DNA of 10,241 nucleotides. Source: Solobacterium sp. GTDB lineage: Bacteria; Bacillota_I; Bacilli_A; Erysipelotrichales; Erysipelotrichaceae. The stretch lies in contig JAFWEA010000187.1 in NCBI GenBank assembly GCA_017543005.1, positions 1 to 10,241 on the forward strand, read 5' to 3'. Below are positions 1 to 5,912 of this stretch, in pieces. A program made the translations under genes and the position numbers. How positions within the stretch are numbered: position 1 is the stretch's first letter; the number at the start of each line of letters is the position of its first letter. Under the pieces are notes generated by a model. It was not told where the DNA came from and did not search any database. It worked only from the letters and a program-made list of their open reading frames with translations.

Positions 1-1
1 C

Positions 2-382
2 AGCCGGGTCATTCAGCATGAACCGCTGGGGTTCCATGATTACAACTGTCTGCAGAAGAATGCCATGGCGGTTGTCTCGGATTCGGGCACGCTGCCGGAA
101 GAATCGTCCTATTTCACATCGATCGGTGAACCGTTCCCGGCCGTCTGCATCCGTACCAGCACGGAACGTCCGGAAGCCCTGGACAAGGCCTGCTTTATCC
201 TCGCCGGCATTGAAGAAAAGCCATTGCTGCAGGCCGTGGAGCTGGCCATTGATATGAACCGGAACGGGGACCATGGCATCCCGGTACCGGACTATATAGA
301 AGAAAACGTATCCACCAAAGTCGTCAAGATCATCCAGAGCTATACGGAAGTTGTCGACAAGATGGTATGGAGAAAGAAATAA
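2..382 (+). CDS. UDP-HexNAc 2-epimerase, Cap5G/FnlC type (3' end only)
   Basis: The reading frame is open from the window edge and ends at TAA 380-382, leaving about 126 C-terminal residues of a protein that is usually about 370 aa. The visible part carries the hallmarks of non-hydrolysing UDP-GlcNAc 2-epimerases (GT-B fold): EPLGFHDYNCLQKNA, then SDSGTLPEES, then RTSTERPEALD. From family knowledge, plain WecB/MnaA enzymes usually read RDTTERPE, whereas RTSTERPE is typical of the Cap5G/FnlC/WbjD branch. That branch inverts C2 in the last step to UDP-N-acetyl-L-fucosamine. The next gene, 13 nt downstream, encodes the CapE/FnlA-type dehydratase that starts the same pathway, which supports this assignment. 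The middle enzyme (CapF/FnlB reductase) is not in the window and would be expected just upstream. The enzyme should be cytoplasmic. The family is secure; the exact substrate is inferred. Confidence 0.88.
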   Translation, partial: SRVIQHEPLGFHDYNCLQKNAMAVVSDSGTLPEESSYFTSIGEPFPAVCIRTSTERPEALDKACFILAGIEEKPLLQAVELAIDMNRNGDHGIPVPDYIEENVSTKVVKIIQSYTEVVDKMVWRKK

Positions 383-388
383 GAGGGA
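383..388 (+). promoter_or_regulatory. Ribosome binding site deciding the capE-like start
   Basis: GAGGGA lies 7 nt before ATG 396. It selects that ATG over the in-frame TTG at 351, which would lie inside the upstream epimerase gene and add 15 residues with no family similarity. Confidence 0.7.
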
Positions 389-395
389 CAGGATT

Positions 396-1439
396 ATGAC
401 AGCTTTTGCAAATGCGACACTGATGATCACCGGCGGTACGGGATCATTCGGCAATACGGTACTGAAACACTTTCTGACGACGGATATCGGTCAGATCCGC
501 ATCTTTTCACGTGATGAAAAGAAGCAGGATGACATGCGGCACGAACTGCAGGCCAAATATCCGGATTATGCGTCCAAGGTGAAGTTCTTTATCGGCGATG
601 TCAGAAACCCGCAGTCTATCAAGGATGCCATGCATGGGGTGGACTATGTCTTCCATGCGGCCGCCCTGAAGCAGGTTCCGTCCTGTGAATTCTTCCCGAT
701 GGAAGCGGTCCGGACGAATATCATCGGTACCGACAACATGCTCCATGCGGCCATGGAATGCGGCGTCAAGCGGGTTGTCTGCCTGTCAACCGACAAGGCG
801 GCCTATCCGATCAATGCCATGGGCATCTCCAAGGCGATGATGGAACACGTCATTTATGCCAATGCCCGGGTGTCAGCCGAGCAGGGCGGTCCGGTTATCT
901 GCTGCACCAGATACGGCAATGTCATGTGCTCCCGCGGCTCGGTCATTCCGCTGTTTGTGGAACAGATCGAAGCCGGTCAGCCGCTGACAGTCACGGATCC
1001 GAACATGACCCGGTTCCTGATGAACCTCGATGAATCTGTCGACCTGGTCAAGTTTGCCTTTGAACATGCCAATCCGGGTGATCTGTTCGTCCAGAAGGCA
1101 GATGCCTGCACCATCGGCGACCTGGCTGAGGCTGTGCAGCAGCTGTTCGGCCACACGGATGTCCGTATTATCGGTACAAGACACGGCGAGAAGCTGTACG
1201 AAACACTGATGACCAGTGAAGAGCGGCTGCGCAGTGAAGACATGGGTCATTATTACAGAGTGGCCGCCGACAACCGCGATCTGAACTATGACAAGTTCGT
1301 GGTGCACGGCGAAGTGCATACAGATGCCGGTGAGTCCTACACCAGCCACAACACGACCCGGCTGGATGTCGAAGGCACGGTCAGAAAGCTGCTGACCACC
1401 GAGTATATTCAGAAAAAACTGGCGGAGAAGCAGGGATAA
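396..1439 (+). CDS. capE: UDP-GlcNAc 4,6-dehydratase/5-epimerase, CapE/FnlA type
   Basis: This is a 347-aa atypical short-chain dehydrogenase/reductase of normal family length. It converts UDP-GlcNAc to the UDP-4-keto-6-deoxy-L-talo/L-ido intermediate, the first step to UDP-L-FucNAc or UDP-L-QuiNAc. The NAD(P)-binding motif TGGTGSFG is at 12-19, FSRDEKKQDDMR at 37-48 and HAAALKQVPSCE at 87-98. STDKAAYP is at 131-138. The catalytic segment NAMGISK has Met142 where most relatives have Tyr (MxxxK instead of YxxxK, Lys146). This replacement is known for CapE/FnlA and separates it from FlaA1/PseB. Further family blocks are TRYGNVM, GSVIPLF, TDPNMTRF, GTRHGEKLYE and, near the end, HNTTRLDVEG. Start: ATG with a good SD. 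The stop overlaps the next ATG (TAATG). The protein is cytoplasmic. Identity is strong; which final sugar is made depends on genes outside the window. Confidence 0.93.
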   Translation: MTAFANATLMITGGTGSFGNTVLKHFLTTDIGQIRIFSRDEKKQDDMRHELQAKYPDYASKVKFFIGDVRNPQSIKDAMHGVDYVFHAAALKQVPSCEFFPMEAVRTNIIGTDNMLHAAMECGVKRVVCLSTDKAAYPINAMGISKAMMEHVIYANARVSAEQGGPVICCTRYGNVMCSRGSVIPLFVEQIEAGQPLTVTDPNMTRFLMNLDESVDLVKFAFEHANPGDLFVQKADACTIGDLAEAVQQLFGHTDVRIIGTRHGEKLYETLMTSEERLRSEDMGHYYRVAADNRDLNYDKFVVHGEVHTDAGESYTSHNTTRLDVEGTVRKLLTTEYIQKKLAEKQG

Positions 1440-2593
1440 TGCTGGCTTCCGGCAGACTGATCAGATTTTATAGAAGCCACGAAAAAACTGTTCAGGCCAT
1501 CCTGGCACTGGCAGTTTTTATCATGGCTTTCTTCATGTACCGGTATGTCGAGTTCTCTTCGGATGATCTGATCTACATGAACAAATGGCATTCTTCGGAA
1601 CATCTCGTGACACTCAGCGATATCCTGTACTATGAACAGCAGTATTATCTGACCTGGGGCAGCCGGGTGATTACGCAGTTTTTCCTGCAGCTGATGTTTC
1701 TTCTGCCCCGGCCGCTGTCAGCTTTCTGCTATGCGTCCGTCTTTACCGGTTCTGCCTGGCTGGTCAGCCGGATCGGCGGACAGGGGAAGGATACCGGCAT
1801 TCTGTTCCTGCTGGCCGCCGGACTGATGTTTTACCTGAACCCGCAGTTTGCCGAGACGGTTACCTGGTATACCGGGGCTGCCACCTATATGCTGGCACTG
1901 TTCTTTGTCCTGGCCGCTTCGGCCCCGTTTATCCGTAAGGCCCTGGATCCGGACGCATCCGTCAGCGGTTTGACATGGCTGCTGCTGCCGGTCAGCTTCA
2001 TGGCCGGCTGGTCCATTGAAAACATGGGTCCGACGATGACCCTGTTCATGGCTTATGTGATCTTCACCATGATCCGGAAGAAAGAAAAGATTCATCCGTA
2101 TTACATCTGTGCTTTGATCTGTGCCGCGCTGGGAAATGCGGGAATGCTGCTGGCGCCGGGCAACGGAGCCAGAGGAAATTCCTTTGCCGGCGGGCTGATG
2201 ACAATTGCCTACCGCGGGCACGGGCAAGTGAATGCCTGGTGTTCCTGGCTGTTTCCGGCCATGGCTGTATTCGCCGTGCTGCGTTATATCAACTTCCGCA
2301 AAAACAAGACGAACATGCCGGTTGGGGAGAAGGCCCTGCTGGCCTGGTACGTGCTGAGCATTCTGATCATGCTGGCGGCCCCGACGTTCCCGCAGCGGGC
2401 AGCCTACGGTCCGTTTGTGATCCTGCTGGTCTGCATCATCCGGGAGTACCGGGAACTGATGCATGCCGATCAGGAGACCGACGATTTCATGTCTGTGCTG
2501 GCAGTCATCATCTCTCTGGCATTTATCGGGGTGCTGTTATCAATCGACGTTCTGTCCTTTGTCAGAGCCATGGGGGCCCAGATCCCGCATTGA
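1439..2593 (+). CDS. DUF6056-like multi-pass membrane protein, probable GT-C-type glycosyltransferase
   Basis: This 384-aa protein is strongly hydrophobic, with roughly 9-10 membrane segments (the first about 18-36, the last about 350-369). The acidic pair in SSDD (residues 40-43) sits in the first outer loop right after TM1, where GT-C glycosyltransferases keep their catalytic Asp. Other blocks I associate with DUF6056/GtrII-like proteins are TWGSR (72-76), WYTGAATYML (143-152), LAPGNGARGN (238-247) and FPQRAAYGPF (317-326). The start ATG overlaps the capE stop (TAATG), with a purine-rich SD in the end of capE, so translation is coupled. The likely role is transfer of a sugar from a polyprenyl-phosphate donor to a surface polymer on the outer side of the membrane. 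This is inferred from topology and from the GT2, DUF2304 and GtrA genes that follow. No activity can be read directly; a polymerase (Wzy-like) is a less likely alternative. Confidence 0.7.
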   Translation: MLASGRLIRFYRSHEKTVQAILALAVFIMAFFMYRYVEFSSDDLIYMNKWHSSEHLVTLSDILYYEQQYYLTWGSRVITQFFLQLMFLLPRPLSAFCYASVFTGSAWLVSRIGGQGKDTGILFLLAAGLMFYLNPQFAETVTWYTGAATYMLALFFVLAASAPFIRKALDPDASVSGLTWLLLPVSFMAGWSIENMGPTMTLFMAYVIFTMIRKKEKIHPYYICALICAALGNAGMLLAPGNGARGNSFAGGLMTIAYRGHGQVNAWCSWLFPAMAVFAVLRYINFRKNKTNMPVGEKALLAWYVLSILIMLAAPTFPQRAAYGPFVILLVCIIREYRELMHADQETDDFMSVLAVIISLAFIGVLLSIDVLSFVRAMGAQIPH

Positions 2594-2594
2594 T

Positions 2595-2623
2595 TTGCTC
2601 TTGTGACAGGGGAACTATATAAT
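2595..2623 (+). promoter_or_regulatory. Putative internal promoter before the GT2 gene
   Basis: A perfect TATAAT at 2618-2623 follows TTGCTC (2595-2600, only 3 of 6 matches to TTGACA) with a 17-bp spacer. It lies in the 38-nt gap between the DUF6056-like gene and ATG 2632. The predicted transcript would begin at about the ATG, giving an almost leaderless mRNA. The -35 is weak and an SD-like AGGGGA overlaps the spacer, so this is tentative. Confidence 0.4.
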
Positions 2624-2631
2624 TGACACAT

Positions 2632-3342
2632 ATGAAGAAATTAGTCATTATCCCGGCGTATAACGAAGAAAAGAGCATACTGGGTGTGGTCCGCAAACTG
2701 CAGCAGGACGCCCCGGATTTTGATTATATCGTGATCAATGACTGCTCCAGAGACAATACCGAGCAGGTTTTAAGAGAAAACCGGATCAACCATGTGACGC
2801 TGCCGGTTAACCTCGGCATCGGTGGGGCAGTTCATACCGGTTTTATTTACGCTAGACGAAAGAACTATGACTGTGCCGTGCAGATTGACGGTGACGGCCA
2901 GCATGATACGGCCTATCTGCAGGAGATGGCAGATGAGCTGGAAAAAAGCGGCGCAGATATGGTGATCGGTTCCCGCTTCATTACCTACGAAGGCTTCCAG
3001 ACATCCTTCATGCGCCGGGTGGGCAAAACCTATCTGAGCGGTCTGATTCATCTGGTTACCGGCAAAAAGGTAACCGATCCGACTTCCGGATACCGCATGG
3101 TAAACCGGCAGGGAATCGAATTGTTTGCCGGAGATTATCCCCGTGATTATCCTGAACCGGAAAGCATTGTGACCCTGCTGCGGGCCGGCGGGACGGTGAA
3201 GGATCATCCTGTCATCATGCAGGAACGTCAAGGAGGTGTTTCTTCTATCGGGCCCTGGAAAGCAGTATATTATATGGTGAAAGTGACGCTGGCCATCTTG
3301 ATTGAAACGATGCGGCCGCGTACAGTGAGGTTTAAACGATGA
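2632..3342 (+). CDS. GT2 family glycosyltransferase, polyprenyl-phosphate sugar synthase (DPM1/GtrB-like)
   Basis: This is a 236-aa GT-A-fold enzyme. It starts with the family's N-terminal strand VIIPAYNEE (PAYNEE about 8-13), followed by VINDCSRDNT, LPVNLGIGGAVHTGF, the nucleotide/metal-binding DGDGQHD (86-92), IGSRF and DPTSGYRMVNRQ. This block set is that of synthases that move a hexose from UDP or GDP to undecaprenyl or dolichyl phosphate. Unlike typical GtrB/ArnC proteins it has no C-terminal pair of membrane helices: it ends shortly after a mildly hydrophobic stretch and a basic RPRTVRFKR tail. The membrane part may come from the next gene (DUF2304), whose ATG overlaps the stop (ATGA). 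Start: ATG 2632 gives the usual MKKLVIIPAYNEE beginning. An in-frame TTG at 2623 has the better SD spacing (AGGGGA 2608-2613, 9 nt) and would add only MTH. The donor sugar is not predictable. Confidence 0.9.
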   Translation: MKKLVIIPAYNEEKSILGVVRKLQQDAPDFDYIVINDCSRDNTEQVLRENRINHVTLPVNLGIGGAVHTGFIYARRKNYDCAVQIDGDGQHDTAYLQEMADELEKSGADMVIGSRFITYEGFQTSFMRRVGKTYLSGLIHLVTGKKVTDPTSGYRMVNRQGIELFAGDYPRDYPEPESIVTLLRAGGTVKDHPVIMQERQGGVSSIGPWKAVYYMVKVTLAILIETMRPRTVRFKR

Positions 3343-3698
3343 CAACTAGACTGCGGGTCATTCTGCTGATATTGATTCTCAGCATGCTGATACATATGAT
3401 TCTTCTGATCCGGAACAAGAAGATGCAGCTGCAGTACACCTTGACCTGGGTGGTACTGATGCTCGGTCTTGCCGTGGTTGTTTTCAATCCGAACCTGCTG
3501 GGCCAATTGACCCGGCTTCTGGGAATCTATACACCCATTAACATGATTTTCTTTGTGGGTTTCTGTGTGGCTATTATCATCATCTATCAGCTGACCCAGT
3601 CGGTATCGGTGCTTTCGGAACAGATCAAGGTACTGACCCAGAAAGTGGCGCTGTTGGAAAAGGAAGCGCATGTTGAAGACGGAGAGGAACAGGAATGA
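3339..3698 (+). CDS. DUF2304 domain membrane protein, partner of the GT2 enzyme
   Basis: This small 119-aa protein has three membrane helices (about 5-25, 33-50 and 66-83). A hydrophilic heptad-like tail follows (about 84-108, SVSVLSEQIKVLTQKVALLE) and probably forms a short coiled coil before an acidic end. The arrangement and the NPNLLGQLTRLLGIYTPINM segment match DUF2304, a family that regularly sits next to GT2 polyprenyl-phosphate sugar synthases in Gram-positive cell-wall glycan loci. The ATG overlaps the GT2 stop by 4 nt (ATGA), and its own stop overlaps the next gene in the same way, so the three are translated together. The likely role is membrane anchor or regulator of the GT2 enzyme, or part of a lipid-linked sugar export complex. 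The family is fairly sure; the function is inferred. Confidence 0.85.
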   Translation: MTTRLRVILLILILSMLIHMILLIRNKKMQLQYTLTWVVLMLGLAVVVFNPNLLGQLTRLLGIYTPINMIFFVGFCVAIIIIYQLTQSVSVLSEQIKVLTQKVALLEKEAHVEDGEEQE

Positions 3699-4306
3699 GA
3701 AATAACGGATGGAAAAAAGCGGTTGCCTCCCTCAGCATTCTGTTTTTCATGTCAGGATGCTATAACGGTCTGCGGATCGGCATCAAGCCTGTGGAGGTCG
3801 ATGATGACATTCCGCCGTTTATTTATGTGAATACCTATGAGTTCACAACAACACTGGGCAAACCGATCGATTTCTCGAATATCACTGCCTACGATGATGT
3901 GGACGGGCTCTGCTCGGTGCAGGTGGTCGGCACGATCAACTACAACAAGGCCGGTGAATACTATCCGACCCTAGTCGCCCGTGATACCTCCGGCAATGTG
4001 ACAGAAGTAGAGATCTATGTTGTGGTGCTGGATGTTGTTGACCAGACCGAAGAACCGGCCACTGACAGCCCGGAAACAGCTCCCGAGACAGAAGAAGAAA
4101 CCGGCTGTCCGGGCGGCAAAGATCCCGAGATGCCGTGCGATTATGTCATACCGCAGGATCTGGAAGGATGGCAGAAACTCTATTACGGCAAAGAGGGACT
4201 GGATCAGTGCACGGAAGCCAATGATCCGGAAACATATGCCTGTGAAGCAATTTATACCAATGACGGAACATTCTGGGGCTATGGCCTGAAGAAGCGGGAA
4301 GAGTAG
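3695..4306 (+). CDS. Lipoprotein with Ig-like domain and Cys-containing C-terminal tail (unknown family)
   Basis: This 203-aa protein has a clear type II signal peptide: basic MRNNGWKK, a hydrophobic core and the lipobox FMSGC with Cys22 as the lipidated residue. It should be anchored to the outer face of the membrane. Residues about 39-114 look like a small beta-sandwich of the DUF5011/HYR/bacterial Ig-like type: PPFIYV, TLGKPIDFSNITAYDDVDG, TINYNKAGEYYPTLVARDTSGN and a final VEIYVVVLDV strand. A Thr/Pro/Glu linker (about 115-136) leads to a compact tail with Cys138, 148, 172 and 183 and several aromatic residues, suggesting two disulfides. I do not recognise the tail. The start overlaps the DUF2304 stop (ATGA) and is preceded by GGAGAGGAACAGGA. 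Its place between the GT2/DUF2304 pair and gtrA suggests a role in, or a target of, the glycosylation module. No enzymatic motif is visible. Confidence 0.85.
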   Translation: MRNNGWKKAVASLSILFFMSGCYNGLRIGIKPVEVDDDIPPFIYVNTYEFTTTLGKPIDFSNITAYDDVDGLCSVQVVGTINYNKAGEYYPTLVARDTSGNVTEVEIYVVVLDVVDQTEEPATDSPETAPETEEETGCPGGKDPEMPCDYVIPQDLEGWQKLYYGKEGLDQCTEANDPETYACEAIYTNDGTFWGYGLKKREE

Positions 4307-4336
4307 TTGATCTTTTCACGGCTTTTCCTGTATGAT
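4307..4336 (+). promoter_or_regulatory. Putative promoter for the gtrA-like gene
   Basis: TTGATC (4307-4312) and TATGAT (4331-4336) are separated by 18 bp, directly after the lipoprotein stop. The expected transcription start is near 4343. An AAGAAGG SD (4351-4357) then lies 5 nt before ATG 4363. This is the only gap of more than 50 nt inside the plus-strand run, which supports a separate transcription start. Confidence 0.5.
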
Positions 4337-4362
4337 GTTACATGTTTTGAAAGAAGGCACAT

Positions 4363-4767
4363 ATGCTGCAGAAGTTAAAAGAAAAGTTTTTTAATAAACA
4401 GTTCCTGTCATTCGGGATTATCGGTTTTATCAATACATTCAATGCGCAGGCATTGTATATGCTGTTCGTCAAACTGGGTTTCCAGGTAGGCGTTGCCAGT
4501 CTGCTTGGTGATGCCATTTCCATGGTATTTTCCTATTTCATGAACATGCATTTTACCTATCACCAGAAACCGTCCCTCAAGAGTGCGGTTACATTCCCGC
4601 TGAGCTATGTCCCGGGCATGCTGATCTCTGCCCTGGTGACCATTCTCGTGGTGGATATTGCCCATGCACCGGAAATGTGGGCGAAGCTGTTCGCATTGCC
4701 GATCTACGTGCCGGTCAACTTCCTGTGCATGAGTTTCATTGTCAAGGTTTTCGGCAAAAAAGCATAA
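4363..4767 (+). CDS. GtrA family membrane protein (lipid-linked sugar flippase-like)
   Basis: This 134-aa protein has four predicted membrane helices (about 15-36, 42-62, 77-99 and 108-128) and the typical length of the GtrA-like family. Family blocks are FGIIGFINT (17-25), SYFMNMHFTY (57-66, corresponding to the usual SF-x-N-x-x-F/W motif) and a hydrophobic PVNFLCMSFIVK end with a basic GKKA tail. GtrA proteins are thought to help move polyprenyl-phosphate-linked sugars across the membrane. Here a GT2 synthase and a GT-C-like protein lie just upstream, which fits the Gtr three-component scheme. Start ATG 4363 has an AAGAAGG SD. Family assignment is strong; flippase activity is known only for relatives. 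Confidence 0.85.
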   Translation: MLQKLKEKFFNKQFLSFGIIGFINTFNAQALYMLFVKLGFQVGVASLLGDAISMVFSYFMNMHFTYHQKPSLKSAVTFPLSYVPGMLISALVTILVVDIAHAPEMWAKLFALPIYVPVNFLCMSFIVKVFGKKA

Positions 4768-4771
4768 CGAT

Positions 4772-5866
4772 ATGCAGAAAAGTGAGAAACAGACAGAAAT
4801 GGCGAAGAGAATGCCTTATTTCAGCCGGGAGACTACTTCCTTTCTGAAAGGCATTGCGCTGGTCATGATGTATGTGCATCACTTTTTTACGTTTCCTTCC
4901 TTCTGGCCTGCCGGCGTACAGTATCCGCTGCTGGAACAGCTGGCCCCATATCTGGGCCGGCCGATGAAGCTGTGCGTACCGCTGTTCTGCTTTCTGACCG
5001 GCTACACGTATTTCTTCGGCAGGGATAAGAGTTATCACTATTCTCTGCGCAAGATCACGGATGTGCTGGTATCGTACTGGCTGGTCTTCCTGCTGTTTGC
5101 CATTGCGGCAGCTGCCTGCGGGTATAACTACTCGCTGAAAGGCGTTCTCCTGGAACTGTTCGCCCTGGAACGGCCGACGATGGTCTTCTGCTGGTACATC
5201 TACTTCTACATTGTGACCATGCTTGTTTTGCCGTTATTGCATAAGGGAATGGGCCGGAATCTCTGGTTGGACCTGTTCACCACCCAGATCCTGCTGCGGT
5301 TCGGGCTGAAAGGGGCAGAGATGGTTTTCCATGAGCCGCTGGTGCATGAAGTCATCGGCAACACCCTGCAGTGGCTGCCGGTCGTCCTCACCGGATATCT
5401 GTTTGCCTGTTACGGCGGCTTTGAGAAACTGGATGATATCTTCCCACATCATCCGGGAAAGATGTTCCTGTGTATCCTGATATTCCTGCTGGTGCCGTTT
5501 GGCCGGAATATCGAGCCGGTTCTGGTACTTCCGTTTGCCGGTCATCCGGCCATATCACTGGGCAATGTCCTGGATGTCCTGATTACACCGCTGTTTGTGT
5601 TTGCGGCCGTGCAGCTGCAGCAAGCCTTGCCGAACGGAAAGGGAAGCGGAGTGTTCGCATGGATCGGGAAGTATTCCATGTATATGTGGTATCTGCACTG
5701 TATCTTCTTTAACAATGCCCAGGATTTCTTCAAGCCGATCCTGTATGCCCCGCGCTTTCCTGTATTGGTGCTGCTCTGGGGCCTGGTGCTGGGTGGCACG
5801 CTGGCCTGGCTGCTGGACAAACCGGCCAGCCGGATCAACACACTCAAAAGCAAGATCATGTTCTGA
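4772..5866 (+). CDS. Acyltransferase family 3 membrane protein (surface-glycan O-acyltransferase)
   Basis: This is a 364-aa multi-pass protein of normal family length. Helix 1 carries FLKGIALVMMYVHH (24-37) with the conserved His pair expected for the Acyl_transf_3 (OafA/WecH-like) active site. PLFCFLTGYTYF (70-81) corresponds to the family's P-L-F-F-x-x-S-G block, and YSMYMWYLH (301-309) to the late YS-x-x-x-Y-x-x-H block. About ten helices can be seen, ending before a basic tail. The family moves acyl groups, often acetyl, from the cytoplasmic side to sugars of exported glycans. It starts 4 nt after the gtrA stop. An in-frame TTG at 4739 would overlap gtrA, and ATG 4799 and 4811 are also possible; no SD is convincing, so translation may be coupled to gtrA. 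It is the last gene of the run, with a terminator right behind it. The substrate is unknown. Confidence 0.85.
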   Translation: MQKSEKQTEMAKRMPYFSRETTSFLKGIALVMMYVHHFFTFPSFWPAGVQYPLLEQLAPYLGRPMKLCVPLFCFLTGYTYFFGRDKSYHYSLRKITDVLVSYWLVFLLFAIAAAACGYNYSLKGVLLELFALERPTMVFCWYIYFYIVTMLVLPLLHKGMGRNLWLDLFTTQILLRFGLKGAEMVFHEPLVHEVIGNTLQWLPVVLTGYLFACYGGFEKLDDIFPHHPGKMFLCILIFLLVPFGRNIEPVLVLPFAGHPAISLGNVLDVLITPLFVFAAVQLQQALPNGKGSGVFAWIGKYSMYMWYLHCIFFNNAQDFFKPILYAPRFPVLVLLWGLVLGGTLAWLLDKPASRINTLKSKIMF

Positions 5867-5871
5867 ACGAA

Positions 5872-5910
5872 AAAAACTGTCTGTTTGCCTTGGCAATACA
5901 GACAGTTTTT
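5872..5910. terminator. Bidirectional intrinsic terminator between convergent genes
   Basis: AAAAACTGTCTGT (5872-5884) pairs perfectly with ACAGACAGTTTTT (5898-5910). Inside, TTGC/GCAA pair further around a CTTG loop, with T5897 bulged. T-runs follow the GC-containing stem on both strands. It ends the acyltransferase transcript on the plus strand and the GH9 transcript on the minus strand, 2 nt after the GH9 stop codon. Confidence 0.92.
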
Positions 5911-5912
5911 GA

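Noticed and set aside
351..395. TTG 351 as start of the CapE-like gene
   Set aside because: It lies within the epimerase gene and adds residues with no family similarity, while ATG 396 has a good SD at 7 nt.
1718..2464. 248-codon minus-strand open frame
   Set aside because: It lies opposite the DUF6056-like gene. The composition (rich in Gln, Arg, His, Gly) is typical of a shadow frame, and it has no SD or promoter.
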